Source: Acetatifactor sp. (GTDB lineage Bacteria; Bacillota; Clostridia; Lachnospirales; Lachnospiraceae). From it: a stretch of DNA of 8,867 nt. The notes beneath the pieces were generated by a model. The model was not told where the DNA came from and ran no database searches. It was given only the letters and a program-made list of their open reading frames with translations. The translations under genes and the position numbers were made by a program. This document shows positions 1 to 5,761 of this stretch, one piece after another; the first letter of the stretch is position 1; every line of letters begins with the position of its first letter. The stretch covers positions 1 to 8,867 of the forward strand of contig JAEDMI010000099.1 in NCBI GenBank assembly GCA_016303085.1, written 5' to 3'.

Positions 1-6
1 AGGAGG

Positions 7-162
7 TTTGAGATTTTGGGGTAAATCCGGCACCAAAATACCCCAAGAATCAAGGTAATTTGAGATTATGGGGTAAATCCGGCACAAAATTACCCCAAGA
101 ATCAGAGTAATTTGAGATTTTTGGGGTAAAACAGGCATGGTATTACCCAAAGAACCATAGAA
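7..162. repeat. Three tandem 52-bp hairpin-forming repeats
   Basis: Units begin with TTTGAGATT at 7, 59 and 111, an exact 52-bp period. Units 1 and 2 are nearly identical; unit 3 is more diverged. Each contains an inverted repeat: in unit 1 TTGGGGTA (16-23) pairs with TACCCCAA (39-46), extended by GATT (12-15) with AATC (48-51) around one bulged G. In unit 2 GGGGTAA (70-76) pairs with TTACCCC (90-96), again with outer GATT/AATC (64-67 and 100-103). In unit 3 GGGTAA (124-129) pairs with TTACCC (143-148). The first bases of the window (AGGAGG before TTTGAG) resemble the end of another unit, so the array may continue upstream. The units abut without unique spacers, so this is not CRISPR. Function is unknown; a structured RNA or a REP-like element are both possible. 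Confidence 0.85.
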
Positions 163-186
163 TTAGAATTTGGCGAGGATAATTAT

Positions 187-333
187 ATGATAAAATCTGC
201 GATAAAAAGCGAAGCAAAGATATTAGCTGAGGTAGCAATTCATATGTGAAACGATAACATAGTATTGGATTTAGAAAAAGAGTTGAAGAACTTACCGAAA
301 GGGACAAAGCGGTTTGTGGAATACTTAGGCTAA
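187..333 (+). pseudogene. Remnant of a GNAT (aminoglycoside 6'-type) acetyltransferase N-terminus
   Basis: ATG at 187 has GAGG (175-178) eight bases upstream. It opens a 20-codon frame ending in TGA at 247-249, and the same frame continues for 27 more codons to TAA at 331. Reading through the TGA gives a peptide beginning MIKSAIKSEAKILAEVAIHM, then a stop, then NDNIVLDLEKELKNLPKG. By memory this resembles the first 45 or so residues of GNAT acetyltransferases of the aminoglycoside 6'-type, where a Trp commonly follows the Met; TGG to TGA would explain the stop. The rest of a normal enzyme of about 150 residues, including the acetyl-CoA loop, is absent. I therefore read it as a double-broken fragment. 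The family assignment rests on a short stretch and is tentative; an expressed 20-residue peptide is the alternative. Confidence 0.5.
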
Positions 334-568
334 GGGTAAAAATATTTTTATTGACGTTTCTTTGACTAGTTAGAAATGTATGAGGAAATGGAAGAAGAGA
401 AGAAGTATTGAGACTATTTATAAAGAGTCAAGTTTTCTATGACATGAGGTAGACTAGTGAGAAAAGTGAGTGTTGTGAATACTATTAATCAAATAATGAA
501 AATAGAACAATTTTTAAGGCATTGCATAGACTAGTTGAGAAAACGACAGTATAGGTGCTTTATCAAGA
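334..568. promoter_or_regulatory. AT-rich non-coding stretch with three of four GACTAGT motifs
   Basis: No credible gene lies between the GNAT remnant and the nuclease operon. The stretch holds ACTAGT at 365, 453 and 530, and a fourth copy lies at 597 inside the dyad further right. Each is preceded by G and, six bases before that, by a five-base box of the form GACGT, GACAT, GGCAT or GACGT. The shared pattern is therefore G-R-C-R-T, six bases, GACTAGT. Start-to-start spacings are 88, 77 and 67 bp. There is also a perfect 14-bp AT palindrome at 337-350. These look like binding sites for a regulator of the downstream operon or structured RNA repeats; the sequence does not decide between them. 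Confidence 0.5.
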
Positions 569-639
569 TAAAACCAATTTTAACGACGTAAGAGAGACTA
601 GTTGCTAAACTAGAAATACGTCAGTTGACCGAGGTTTTA
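569..639. promoter_or_regulatory. Long imperfect dyad overlapping the nuclease operon promoter
   Basis: Nested inverted repeats share one centre near 605. TAAAACC (569-575) matches GGTTTTA (633-639). TTAAC (580-584) matches GTTGA (624-628) with one wobble. GACGTA (585-590) matches TACGTC (617-622). CTAGTT (598-603) matches AACTAG (608-613) around the loop GCTA. Between them are a bulged A and two small internal loops. The right arm contains the -35 box of the predicted promoter, so RNA starting at that promoter cannot contain the whole hairpin. It is either a DNA operator/cruciform or the 3' end of a transcript coming from the left; a T-run terminator is not obvious. Confidence 0.65.
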
Positions 640-653
640 ATTAATATTATAAT
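625..653 (+). promoter_or_regulatory. Sigma-A-type promoter of the nuclease operon
   Basis: TTGACC at 625-630 and TATAAT at 648-653 are separated by 17 bp, a near-consensus housekeeping promoter. Transcription would start near 660, leaving a leader of about 60 nt before the first nuclease gene. The -35 box lies in the right arm of the dyad at 569-639, so a protein bound to the dyad could block or position RNA polymerase. It is the best promoter I can see in the window. Confidence 0.75.
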
Positions 654-719
654 AAACGTGTAATTATTTGAGTATTTAGAAACAGATAACATACATCCAT
701 TTTAATAGAGAGAAAGTAT

Positions 720-1427
720 ATGATGAAATATTCTAAAGAGCAAATTGAAGATGCATACAAAAAAATTATAGAATTATTAAAAATAGTGGGAGAGTTGGAA
801 AGTACCTTTGAAGGGCGTCTATTTACTATGGATGGTCATTTAGTTGGCTCCATAGGAGAAATAATGGCTTCGTATTATTATGGAATTGAACTATATCCTC
901 CATCAGCACCAACACATGATGGTATTACACCGGATGGACGGGAGGTGCAGATAAAAATTACGCAACAAAGTCAAGTTGTAATTAGTGAAGAGCCGGATTA
1001 TCTTATTGTGTTGCGATTAGATAAGACAACAGGAACGATAAGTGAGGTATATAACGGTCCGGGCAAGCAACCTTGGGATTCAGCATATATTTATCAAAAG
1101 CGAAATACCCGGTACATGATGCTTAATAAGTTGTTAGAACTGGATAAATATGTATCAGACTGTGATAGAATTAGTGCTATTAATCCAATTGCGAAATTTG
1201 AAAAGAAGAAAATTGTCCGTACATCAAAAATGAAGGCTTCACATGTTGGAAAAACACTAGTAGCAGGTTACATAAATAAGAACAATCAAGAGAATTGTGG
1301 TTCTACGGGTAAAGTAGGAAACCATGAAGGACAGATTTTTTATGCTATGAAGTGTCGAGATTGTGGACACACATATGAAGCTAATGGATGTGATGTTTGG
1401 CTTAGAAAATGTCCTAATTGTATGTAG
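720..1427 (+). CDS. DUF6998-type PD-(D/E)XK-like nuclease with C-terminal zinc ribbon
   Basis: A 235-residue soluble protein. Residues 35-120 match the pattern I know from DUF6998: FTMDGHLVGSIGE, then THDG, then a VQIK strand, then EVYNGPG. The likely PD-(D/E)XK-type metal site is E47, D67 and the Q77-x-K79 pair, with Q replacing the usual acidic residue, which suggests a restriction-endonuclease fold. Residues 183-235 form a separate domain with four cysteines (C212, C215, C231, C234), a zinc ribbon that may bind DNA. Two adjacent ATGs (720 and 723) follow a weak purine-rich site (708-715); either could start. It is the first gene of an operon, 21 bp ahead of a GIY-YIG nuclease gene. No methyltransferase accompanies it in the window. 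Role in defence or DNA processing is inference, and the substrate is unknown. Confidence 0.7.
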   Translation: MMKYSKEQIEDAYKKIIELLKIVGELESTFEGRLFTMDGHLVGSIGEIMASYYYGIELYPPSAPTHDGITPDGREVQIKITQQSQVVISEEPDYLIVLRLDKTTGTISEVYNGPGKQPWDSAYIYQKRNTRYMMLNKLLELDKYVSDCDRISAINPIAKFEKKKIVRTSKMKASHVGKTLVAGYINKNNQENCGSTGKVGNHEGQIFYAMKCRDCGHTYEANGCDVWLRKCPNCM

Positions 1428-1448
1428 CGATGTGGCGGAGGATATACA

Positions 1449-2294
1449 ATGAGTTTATTATTTCTAACAGATATTATCAAAAGAGTAGGTCTTGACCCGA
1501 AAGAGGTAAAACTGATTAGGCATGCTCTTTCAGATAAAATATTTAAAAAGTATTTTGAAATAGGTAAGATAAAAGAGTATACACAACATCAGAAGAAAGA
1601 TTTTTCCAAAGGATACAAGTATTGGATGGTATTTATTTCGGATGGTGGAAGTTTAGCTCGTTTTGAAGGATTGTATACGGTTTTAAATGAGTTGCCGGAT
1701 ACAAAAGAGAATATGCCGGAAGGATGTCCAGATATTGAGGAATTTAAAGGGAACGCAAGTATATTTATGATAGAGAAAATGGATGTGCTTGCTGATTATG
1801 AAGGTAAACTGATTATTGAATGGGGGAAATCTGCAAGGTCTTGGGCACAAAAGGGGACGACAGAAAAGCCGATTGTAGCTATTCAAGCAAAACAGTTGAA
1901 GGTATTTGAGGGATTTGAGAAATTAATACTTCCATACGATGAATTAAAAGAAATTGTGGAAAATAAACATATTTATGAAAGCTGGCATACGGCATTATCT
2001 TCGGTGTATGCAGTTTATTTGATTACTGACATTATAAGCGGAAAACAATATGTAGGTTCTGCATATAACAAGGGTGGATTACTTGGAAGATGGACAATCT
2101 ATATTGAAACCGGTCATGGAAATAACAGAAAGATGATAGAACTACTTGAGGAGTTTCCGAATAGATATAGGCAATTTGAGTTTTCTGTATTGCAGATTTT
2201 GCCTAAGAACTTATCGGATGAAGAAGTAATTAATGTTGAAAATTTGTGGAAAAAGAAGCTACATACAAGAGAGTTTGGGTTGAATGAGAATTGA
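1449..2294 (+). CDS. GIY-YIG nuclease family protein
   Basis: A 281-residue protein with a two-part layout. The N-terminal 180 residues are a conserved accessory region (FISDGGSLARFEGLY at 62-76) of unknown role, typical of stand-alone GIY-YIG proteins of this length. The C-terminal GIY-YIG catalytic domain covers about 185-281. It contains the AVYLI strand (188-192, the GIY position), QYVGSA (200-205, the YIG position), the conserved Arg in GRW (R214), the metal-binding Glu in VENLWKKKL (E264), and the FGLNEN tail with the usual late Asn. All expected catalytic residues are present, so the enzyme should be active. It cuts DNA in this family, but the target is not predictable here. The start is fixed by GGAGG (1437-1441) seven bases before the ATG. 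The 21-bp gap to the upstream nuclease gene implies co-transcription and joint function. There is no clear T-rich terminator directly after it. Confidence 0.88.
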   Translation: MSLLFLTDIIKRVGLDPKEVKLIRHALSDKIFKKYFEIGKIKEYTQHQKKDFSKGYKYWMVFISDGGSLARFEGLYTVLNELPDTKENMPEGCPDIEEFKGNASIFMIEKMDVLADYEGKLIIEWGKSARSWAQKGTTEKPIVAIQAKQLKVFEGFEKLILPYDELKEIVENKHIYESWHTALSSVYAVYLITDIISGKQYVGSAYNKGGLLGRWTIYIETGHGNNRKMIELLEEFPNRYRQFEFSVLQILPKNLSDEEVINVENLWKKKLHTREFGLNEN

Positions 2295-2486
2295 TTTTAC
2301 ACTCCGTTTACACACCCTAAGTCAGCGCCCCAACAAGCTCCTTTCTATGCGGTTTTCCGAGATTTCAAAAAGTTCATGTCCGGCCACCGGTAGTACATGG
2401 CGAAAAGTTCGCCTGTGAGAAAAGCGGTAGAAATGCAGGGGGATAGGACTCTGATGTTGTCCGTTTTGTACTTTTTATATGTATTG
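2295..2486. repeat. Non-coding stretch, possible dispersed repeat element
   Basis: This segment is less AT-rich than the nuclease genes. It holds TTTACAC twice, 11 bp apart (2295-2312). It also has CCGG-CCA-CCGG (2380-2390) and the perfect inverted repeat GGCGAA-AAG-TTCGCC (2399-2413). On the minus strand one frame reads FAMYYRWPDMNFLKSRKTA before a stop. I recall this peptide string recurring as spurious short proteins in Lachnospiraceae genomes, which would mark the DNA as a repeated element rather than a gene. That memory is unverified. No start codon with a ribosome-binding site is associated with it, so I do not call a CDS. Confidence 0.35.
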
Positions 2487-2487
2487 A

Positions 2488-2533
2488 AAAGGAACTGTTA
2501 CAATGAAGCAAATCTCAGAGTAACAGTTCCTTT
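2488..2533 (-). terminator. Intrinsic terminator-like hairpin after uxuB
   Basis: AAAGGAACTGTTAC (2488-2501) pairs perfectly with GTAACAGTTCCTTT (2520-2533), a 14-bp stem with an 18-nt loop. It starts 17 bp beyond the uxuB stop. The U tract after the stem on the minus strand is short (TTTTC), so termination may be partial. The convergent position suggests it could also stop read-through from the nuclease operon on the plus strand. Confidence 0.7.
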
Positions 2534-2550
2534 GCATATTTTCGGAAGAA

Positions 2551-4167
2551 CTAATTTACGTACTTCTTTAATGTTGCTTCAACAGCTCCTACGCCGCTTG
2601 AAAGCTGAGCGAAATAGTTCTTTACGGTGTCGGCCATACCGATGGAAACCAAATCAACACCGAAGACCTTCTCGTTGGAGAGCAGCTTGTCCAGCCTGCT
2701 CAAATCCTTGGGAGCATCAGACAACTCATAATCCTTTACATAAGCGCTTGCAGCTTCCAACAGTGGGTCTGCACTGGGGGTGAAGGTGTTGCCTCTGTCA
2801 TCCACAGCCATGAGATATCTCAGCCAGCCTGCAAATACCAGAGGAATCAGCTTTAAGTCCGCAACATTCAGGGAGGGATTCTTCTGATATGCCTTGATGG
2901 TCTCACCGAAGCGGATGGCAAGTTTCTGTGAGGTATCGGTGGCAATTCTCTGAGGGGTATCCGGCATAAAAGGATTAGGAATACGGACATTTACCACCTG
3001 GTCGATAAACTCCCTAGGGTCAAGGATACCGGGATTTACTACCACGGGAAGACCTTCTGAGTAACCGATAACTTCAACCATTTTCTTTAACAGAGGATTT
3101 TTCATCTCCTCGGAAATCAGGGTGTAACCCAACAGGCAGCCGTAGATTGCCAGAGTGGTGTGCAGGGGATTTAAGCAGGTGCAGACTTTCATCTTTTCTA
3201 CTTTGTCCACGGTCTCACGGTCCGTGAAGATGATATCGCCCTTGTCCAGAGCGGGCTTTCCGTTGGGAAAAGCATCTTCAATAACCAAGTATTCACATTC
3301 CTCCGCATTGACGAAGGGCGCGATATAGGTGTTTTTGGAGGTGATGACAGGGTCAAGCTCCTCAATTCCGTCCGCAGCCAGCATTGCTTCCACTTTTGCG
3401 TCGGGTCTGGGTGTAATCTTGTCAATCATGGACCAGGGGAAGGTAACCTTGGATCTGTCCTCCACATAGTCCAGAAAGTTCTTGTCAGCCAGCCCATTTT
3501 CGCACCAGGCCTTTGCAAAAGCGCTTACTGCCGCGTAGAGCTTGTCACCGTTGTGGGAGCAGTTGTCCATGCTCACCATGGCGATGGGAAGCCTGCCGCA
3601 TGCAAATCTGTGATACAGGAGGGAAACCACCTTGCCCAGATAGCTGTCGGGTGCCTCAGGCCCCTTTTCAAAGTCTGCGGCGATGGCGGGGAGAACATTG
3701 CCCTTTGCGTCGGTGACGGCATAGCCTTTTTCGGTAATGGTAAAACTTGCCATCTGCAGGGAAGGCTTTGCGAAGATTTCCTTCAGCCGGGAGTACTCCG
3801 CCTGATTTTTGCTGTCCAAAATAAGGGACTCCATTATACTGCCCACCACAGTCTTTTCCACGGTGTTGTCAGCCTTTAAGGTGGCGAGGATGGTCAGGTT
3901 ATCGTGAGGACGGTTGCTCTTTTCGATAATCTCGTAGTCGTAGCCCTCAGCGGCAATGAGACCGGTGTCCAGGATACCGCGGTTTAAGAGATTTTGAACC
4001 ACATTTGCCTGAAAGGCACGGAAGATATTTCCTGCGCCGAAGTGAATCCAGGTGGGATTCTCATAAGTGTTTTTCTTTACTGCTTCGTAATCGAAGGTGG
4101 GGAGAGAGTAGCCCGCAGCTTCAAAGGCTGCACGGTCTGCTTCCAGTCCTGCTCTTGTCAATTTCAT
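2551..4167 (-). CDS. uxuB: Fructuronate reductase / D-mannonate oxidoreductase (UxuB-like)
   Basis: A 538-residue member of the polyol-specific long-chain dehydrogenase family. UxuB reduces D-fructuronate to D-mannonate with NADH in the cytoplasm (the reaction is reversible), the step before mannonate dehydratase in glucuronate catabolism. The nucleotide-binding loop GAGNIFRA is at 44-51, DNCSHNG at 201-207, and the catalytic signature K-x5-N-x2-H at K327, N333 and H336. Length fits the clostridial UxuB branch. The start is supported by GAGG (4174-4177 on the minus strand) six bases before the ATG. It lies 170 bp downstream of uxuA on the same strand, which fixes the substrate better than sequence alone, since relatives act on mannitol, tagaturonate or arabitol. 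The gap between the two genes holds a GC-rich hairpin and a membrane-helix remnant. Confidence 0.92.
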   Translation of the reverse strand: MKLTRAGLEADRAAFEAAGYSLPTFDYEAVKKNTYENPTWIHFGAGNIFRAFQANVVQNLLNRGILDTGLIAAEGYDYEIIEKSNRPHDNLTILATLKADNTVEKTVVGSIMESLILDSKNQAEYSRLKEIFAKPSLQMASFTITEKGYAVTDAKGNVLPAIAADFEKGPEAPDSYLGKVVSLLYHRFACGRLPIAMVSMDNCSHNGDKLYAAVSAFAKAWCENGLADKNFLDYVEDRSKVTFPWSMIDKITPRPDAKVEAMLAADGIEELDPVITSKNTYIAPFVNAEECEYLVIEDAFPNGKPALDKGDIIFTDRETVDKVEKMKVCTCLNPLHTTLAIYGCLLGYTLISEEMKNPLLKKMVEVIGYSEGLPVVVNPGILDPREFIDQVVNVRIPNPFMPDTPQRIATDTSQKLAIRFGETIKAYQKNPSLNVADLKLIPLVFAGWLRYLMAVDDRGNTFTPSADPLLEAASAYVKDYELSDAPKDLSRLDKLLSNEKVFGVDLVSIGMADTVKNYFAQLSSGVGAVEATLKKYVN

Positions 4168-4183
4168 AGTTTGCCTCGTTTCT

Positions 4184-4218
4184 GCGCGGCAGTATCATTT
4201 TGCTGTCCTGCGCCGCGC
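4184..4218 (-). promoter_or_regulatory. GC-rich intercistronic hairpin just upstream of the uxuB ribosome-binding site
   Basis: GCGCGGC (4184-4190) is the inverted complement of GCCGCGC (4212-4218), a 7-bp all-GC stem with a 21-nt loop. On the uxuAB transcript it ends six bases before the uxuB GAGG. There is no U tract, so it is not a standard terminator. It could stabilise one half of a processed transcript or adjust uxuB translation relative to uxuA. That role is inferred from position. Confidence 0.45.
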
Positions 4219-4329
4219 CGGACAAAGACAGCAGATACCAATCGGAACAATCAGTCCAAAGAAGATATACGGCATAAGTAAGTATTTTGTTGCAACGGTG
4301 AAAATACTGAGAATAGTATCTCTGTCAAA
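4195..4329 (-). pseudogene. Remnant of a membrane-protein C-terminus between uxuA and uxuB
   Basis: On the minus strand an open stretch of 44 codons reads FDRDTILSIFTVATKYLL and continues MPYIFFGLIVPIGICC, then a basic tail ARRRTAK and TGA at 4195-4197. It has the shape of a last transmembrane helix followed by a positively charged cytoplasmic end. The only ATG (4273-4275) sits inside the hydrophobic part and has no ribosome-binding site, and a stop inside the uxuA end closes the frame upstream. The most economical reading is the tail of a lost transporter or other membrane-protein gene within the operon. A chance open frame cannot be excluded. Confidence 0.3.
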
Positions 4330-4337
4330 GCGGAAAA

Positions 4338-5411
4338 TTATGCCTTTTTGTGTTGCTTTTCAATGGCTTCCCAGAGCCCGTTCAGGTAAGTTGCTCCCAG
4401 CGCTCTGTCATAGAGACCGTAACCGGGCATAGCCACCTCATCCCAAATCATGCGTCCGTGGTCGGGGCGGATGGGTCCGGTAAAGCCGATGTCGTAGAGT
4501 GCCAGCATAATCTCATACATATCAAAGGTTCCGTCACTGGAAAGATGAGCAGACTCCTCAAAGTCGGTGGGAGAATTGAATTTCAGGTTGCGAACATGTG
4601 CAAAGTGGATTCTGCCCTTCAGTGAACGAATCATATCGGGCAAATCATTCTCAAGGTTGGTCCCGTAGGAGCCGGAGCAGAAGGTAACGCCGTTGTGTGG
4701 GTTGTCCACCATCTTCATCATGCGCAGGATATTTGCTTTGTTGATGATGATACGGGGCAGACCGAATACGCTCCAGGCGGGGTCATCGGGGTGAATTGCC
4801 ATATTGATATCATATTTGTCGCAGGTAGGCATGATACGCTCCAGGAAGTACTTGAGGTTTGCAAAAAGCTTTTCATCATCCACATCCTTGTACATCTCAA
4901 AGAGTTCCTTGATGTGTGCCATTCTCTCAGGCTCCCATCCGGGAAGAATGGCTCCGTTGGAGTCTCCGCTGATGGAGGCAAACATGTCCTCGGGGTTCAG
5001 TGCGTCAACCGCTTCCTGAGTGTAAGCCAGCACGGTGGAACCGTCGGGACGGACTCTCGCAAGCTCTGTTCTGGTCCAGTCAAATACGGGCATGAAGTTG
5101 TAGCATACCATGTGTACACCGGCCTGACCAAGGCGTTCCAGGGTGGTGATATAGTTGTCGATGTACATGTCTCTGTCGGGAGTTCCCACCTTGATGGCAT
5201 CATGGATGTTGACGCTTTCGATGCCTGCCAGTTCCAGACCTGCATCTTCAATTTCTTTCTTTAATGCCAATATATCCTCCATCGCCCACACCTCGCCGGG
5301 CTTTGTGCCGTAGAGCGTGGAAATTACTCCGGTTACACCGGGAATCTGTCGAATCTGTTTCAAGGTTACGGTGTCGTATTTGCTGCCGTACCAGCGCAGT
5401 GTCATCTGCAT
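4338..5411 (-). CDS. uxuA: Mannonate dehydratase
   Basis: A 357-residue UxuA. It dehydrates D-mannonate to 2-keto-3-deoxy-D-gluconate with a divalent metal in the cytoplasm, linking hexuronates to the KDG/Entner-Doudoroff route. The protein starts MQMTLRWYG, the usual UxuA beginning, and is a complete TIM-barrel of typical length. Conserved landmarks are GIESVNIHDAIK (63-74), AIHPDDP (205-211), FCSGS (244-248), HFAHVRN (269-275) and RPDHGR (315-320). H207, C245, H272 and D317 are the residues I expect to hold the metal. The start is fixed by GGAGGG seven bases before the ATG. It is the first gene of the uxuAB operon and diverges from an AraC-family regulator. The codon at 5405 is an internal alternative ATG without its own ribosome-binding site. 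Confidence 0.96.
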   Translation of the reverse strand: MQMTLRWYGSKYDTVTLKQIRQIPGVTGVISTLYGTKPGEVWAMEDILALKKEIEDAGLELAGIESVNIHDAIKVGTPDRDMYIDNYITTLERLGQAGVHMVCYNFMPVFDWTRTELARVRPDGSTVLAYTQEAVDALNPEDMFASISGDSNGAILPGWEPERMAHIKELFEMYKDVDDEKLFANLKYFLERIMPTCDKYDINMAIHPDDPAWSVFGLPRIIINKANILRMMKMVDNPHNGVTFCSGSYGTNLENDLPDMIRSLKGRIHFAHVRNLKFNSPTDFEESAHLSSDGTFDMYEIMLALYDIGFTGPIRPDHGRMIWDEVAMPGYGLYDRALGATYLNGLWEAIEKQHKKA

Positions 5412-5500
5412 GATATAACCCTCCGTTTGTCATTTTGCTCGGACAGCAGTCTGCCCGGCTATTGCTCCGGTCGGAAAATTTATCCAACCTGTTTATATGT

Positions 5501-5529
5501 AGTATATCTCAAATCAAAATGCAGGAAAA
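5501..5529 (-). promoter_or_regulatory. Candidate activator-dependent promoter of uxuAB
   Basis: On the minus strand TATACT (plus 5501-5506) is a good -10 box. Seventeen bp upstream the -35 position reads TTTTCC (plus 5524-5529), which is poor. A promoter with a good -10 and a weak -35 is typical of AraC-type activation. Transcription would begin near 5494, giving a leader of about 80 nt that includes a small GGGCAG/CTGTCC hairpin before the uxuA ribosome-binding site. Confidence 0.45.
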
Positions 5530-5538
5530 GAACATATA

Positions 5539-5569
5539 TTGCTTGAAATAGTGCAAAAATTGCTCTAAA
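5539..5569. promoter_or_regulatory. Paired direct repeats 21 bp apart, candidate AraC-family operator
   Basis: TTGCTTGAAA (5539-5548) and TTGCTCTAAA (5560-5569) share TTGCTnnAAA with a start-to-start distance of exactly 21 bp, two helical turns. That is the usual half-site spacing for AraC/XylS regulators. The pair lies about 10 bp upstream of the candidate uxuAB -35 position, centred near -60, the usual place for activation. It also overlaps a possible regulator promoter on the plus strand (TTGAAA 5544-5549, 16 bp, TAAACT 5566-5571), which would allow autoregulation. Confidence 0.5.
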
Positions 5570-5621
5570 CTGTAAAGGTAGGTGGGGGAGCGCGAAAAGA
5601 TGTGAGAGAATCATGTCTACA

Positions 5622-5734
5622 GGGAAGCAAGCAGGGAAGCAAGCAGGAAGCAAGCAGGGAAGCAAGCAGGAAGCAAGTGGGAAGCAAGCAGGAAGCAAGC
5701 AGGAAGCAAGCAGGAAGTAAGTAGAAAGTAAGCA
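5622..5734. repeat. Minisatellite of about ten 11/12-bp units upstream of the araC-type gene
   Basis: About ten units of GGAAGCAAGCA or GGGAAGCAAGCA run head to tail, with one 10-bp unit (GGAAGCAAGT) in the middle. The last two units are diverged (GGAAGTAAGTA and GAAAGTAAGCA). The array ends 27 bp before the ATG of the regulator gene, so it lies in that gene's probable leader. Unit identity is high and lengths differ by one base, so the array should be prone to slippage and copy-number change. The antisense reading frame through it is low-complexity Leu/Ala/Cys/Pro and is not a gene. Confidence 0.95.
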
Positions 5735-5761
5735 GGTCAGAGGAAGGACGAGAATATCAAT

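Noticed and set aside
7..162. CRISPR array
   Set aside because: The 52-bp units are contiguous and their differences are spread through the unit; there are no unique spacers between conserved repeats.
365..720. Type III toxin-antitoxin RNA repeats
   Set aside because: The repeats are far apart and share only about 12 fixed bases, and the downstream proteins are nuclease-like rather than ToxN/AbiQ-like endoribonucleases.
2397..2783. 128-codon plus-strand open frame across the uxuB end
   Set aside because: Runs through the terminator hairpin and then antisense to uxuB; Arg/Leu-rich shadow translation.
3553..3879. 108-codon plus-strand open frame
   Set aside because: Wholly antisense to uxuB, without start signal or recognisable domain.
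4695..5264. 189-codon open frame on the plus strand
   Set aside because: Lies wholly antisense to uxuA, whose protein is unmistakable and complete; no family features and no start signal.
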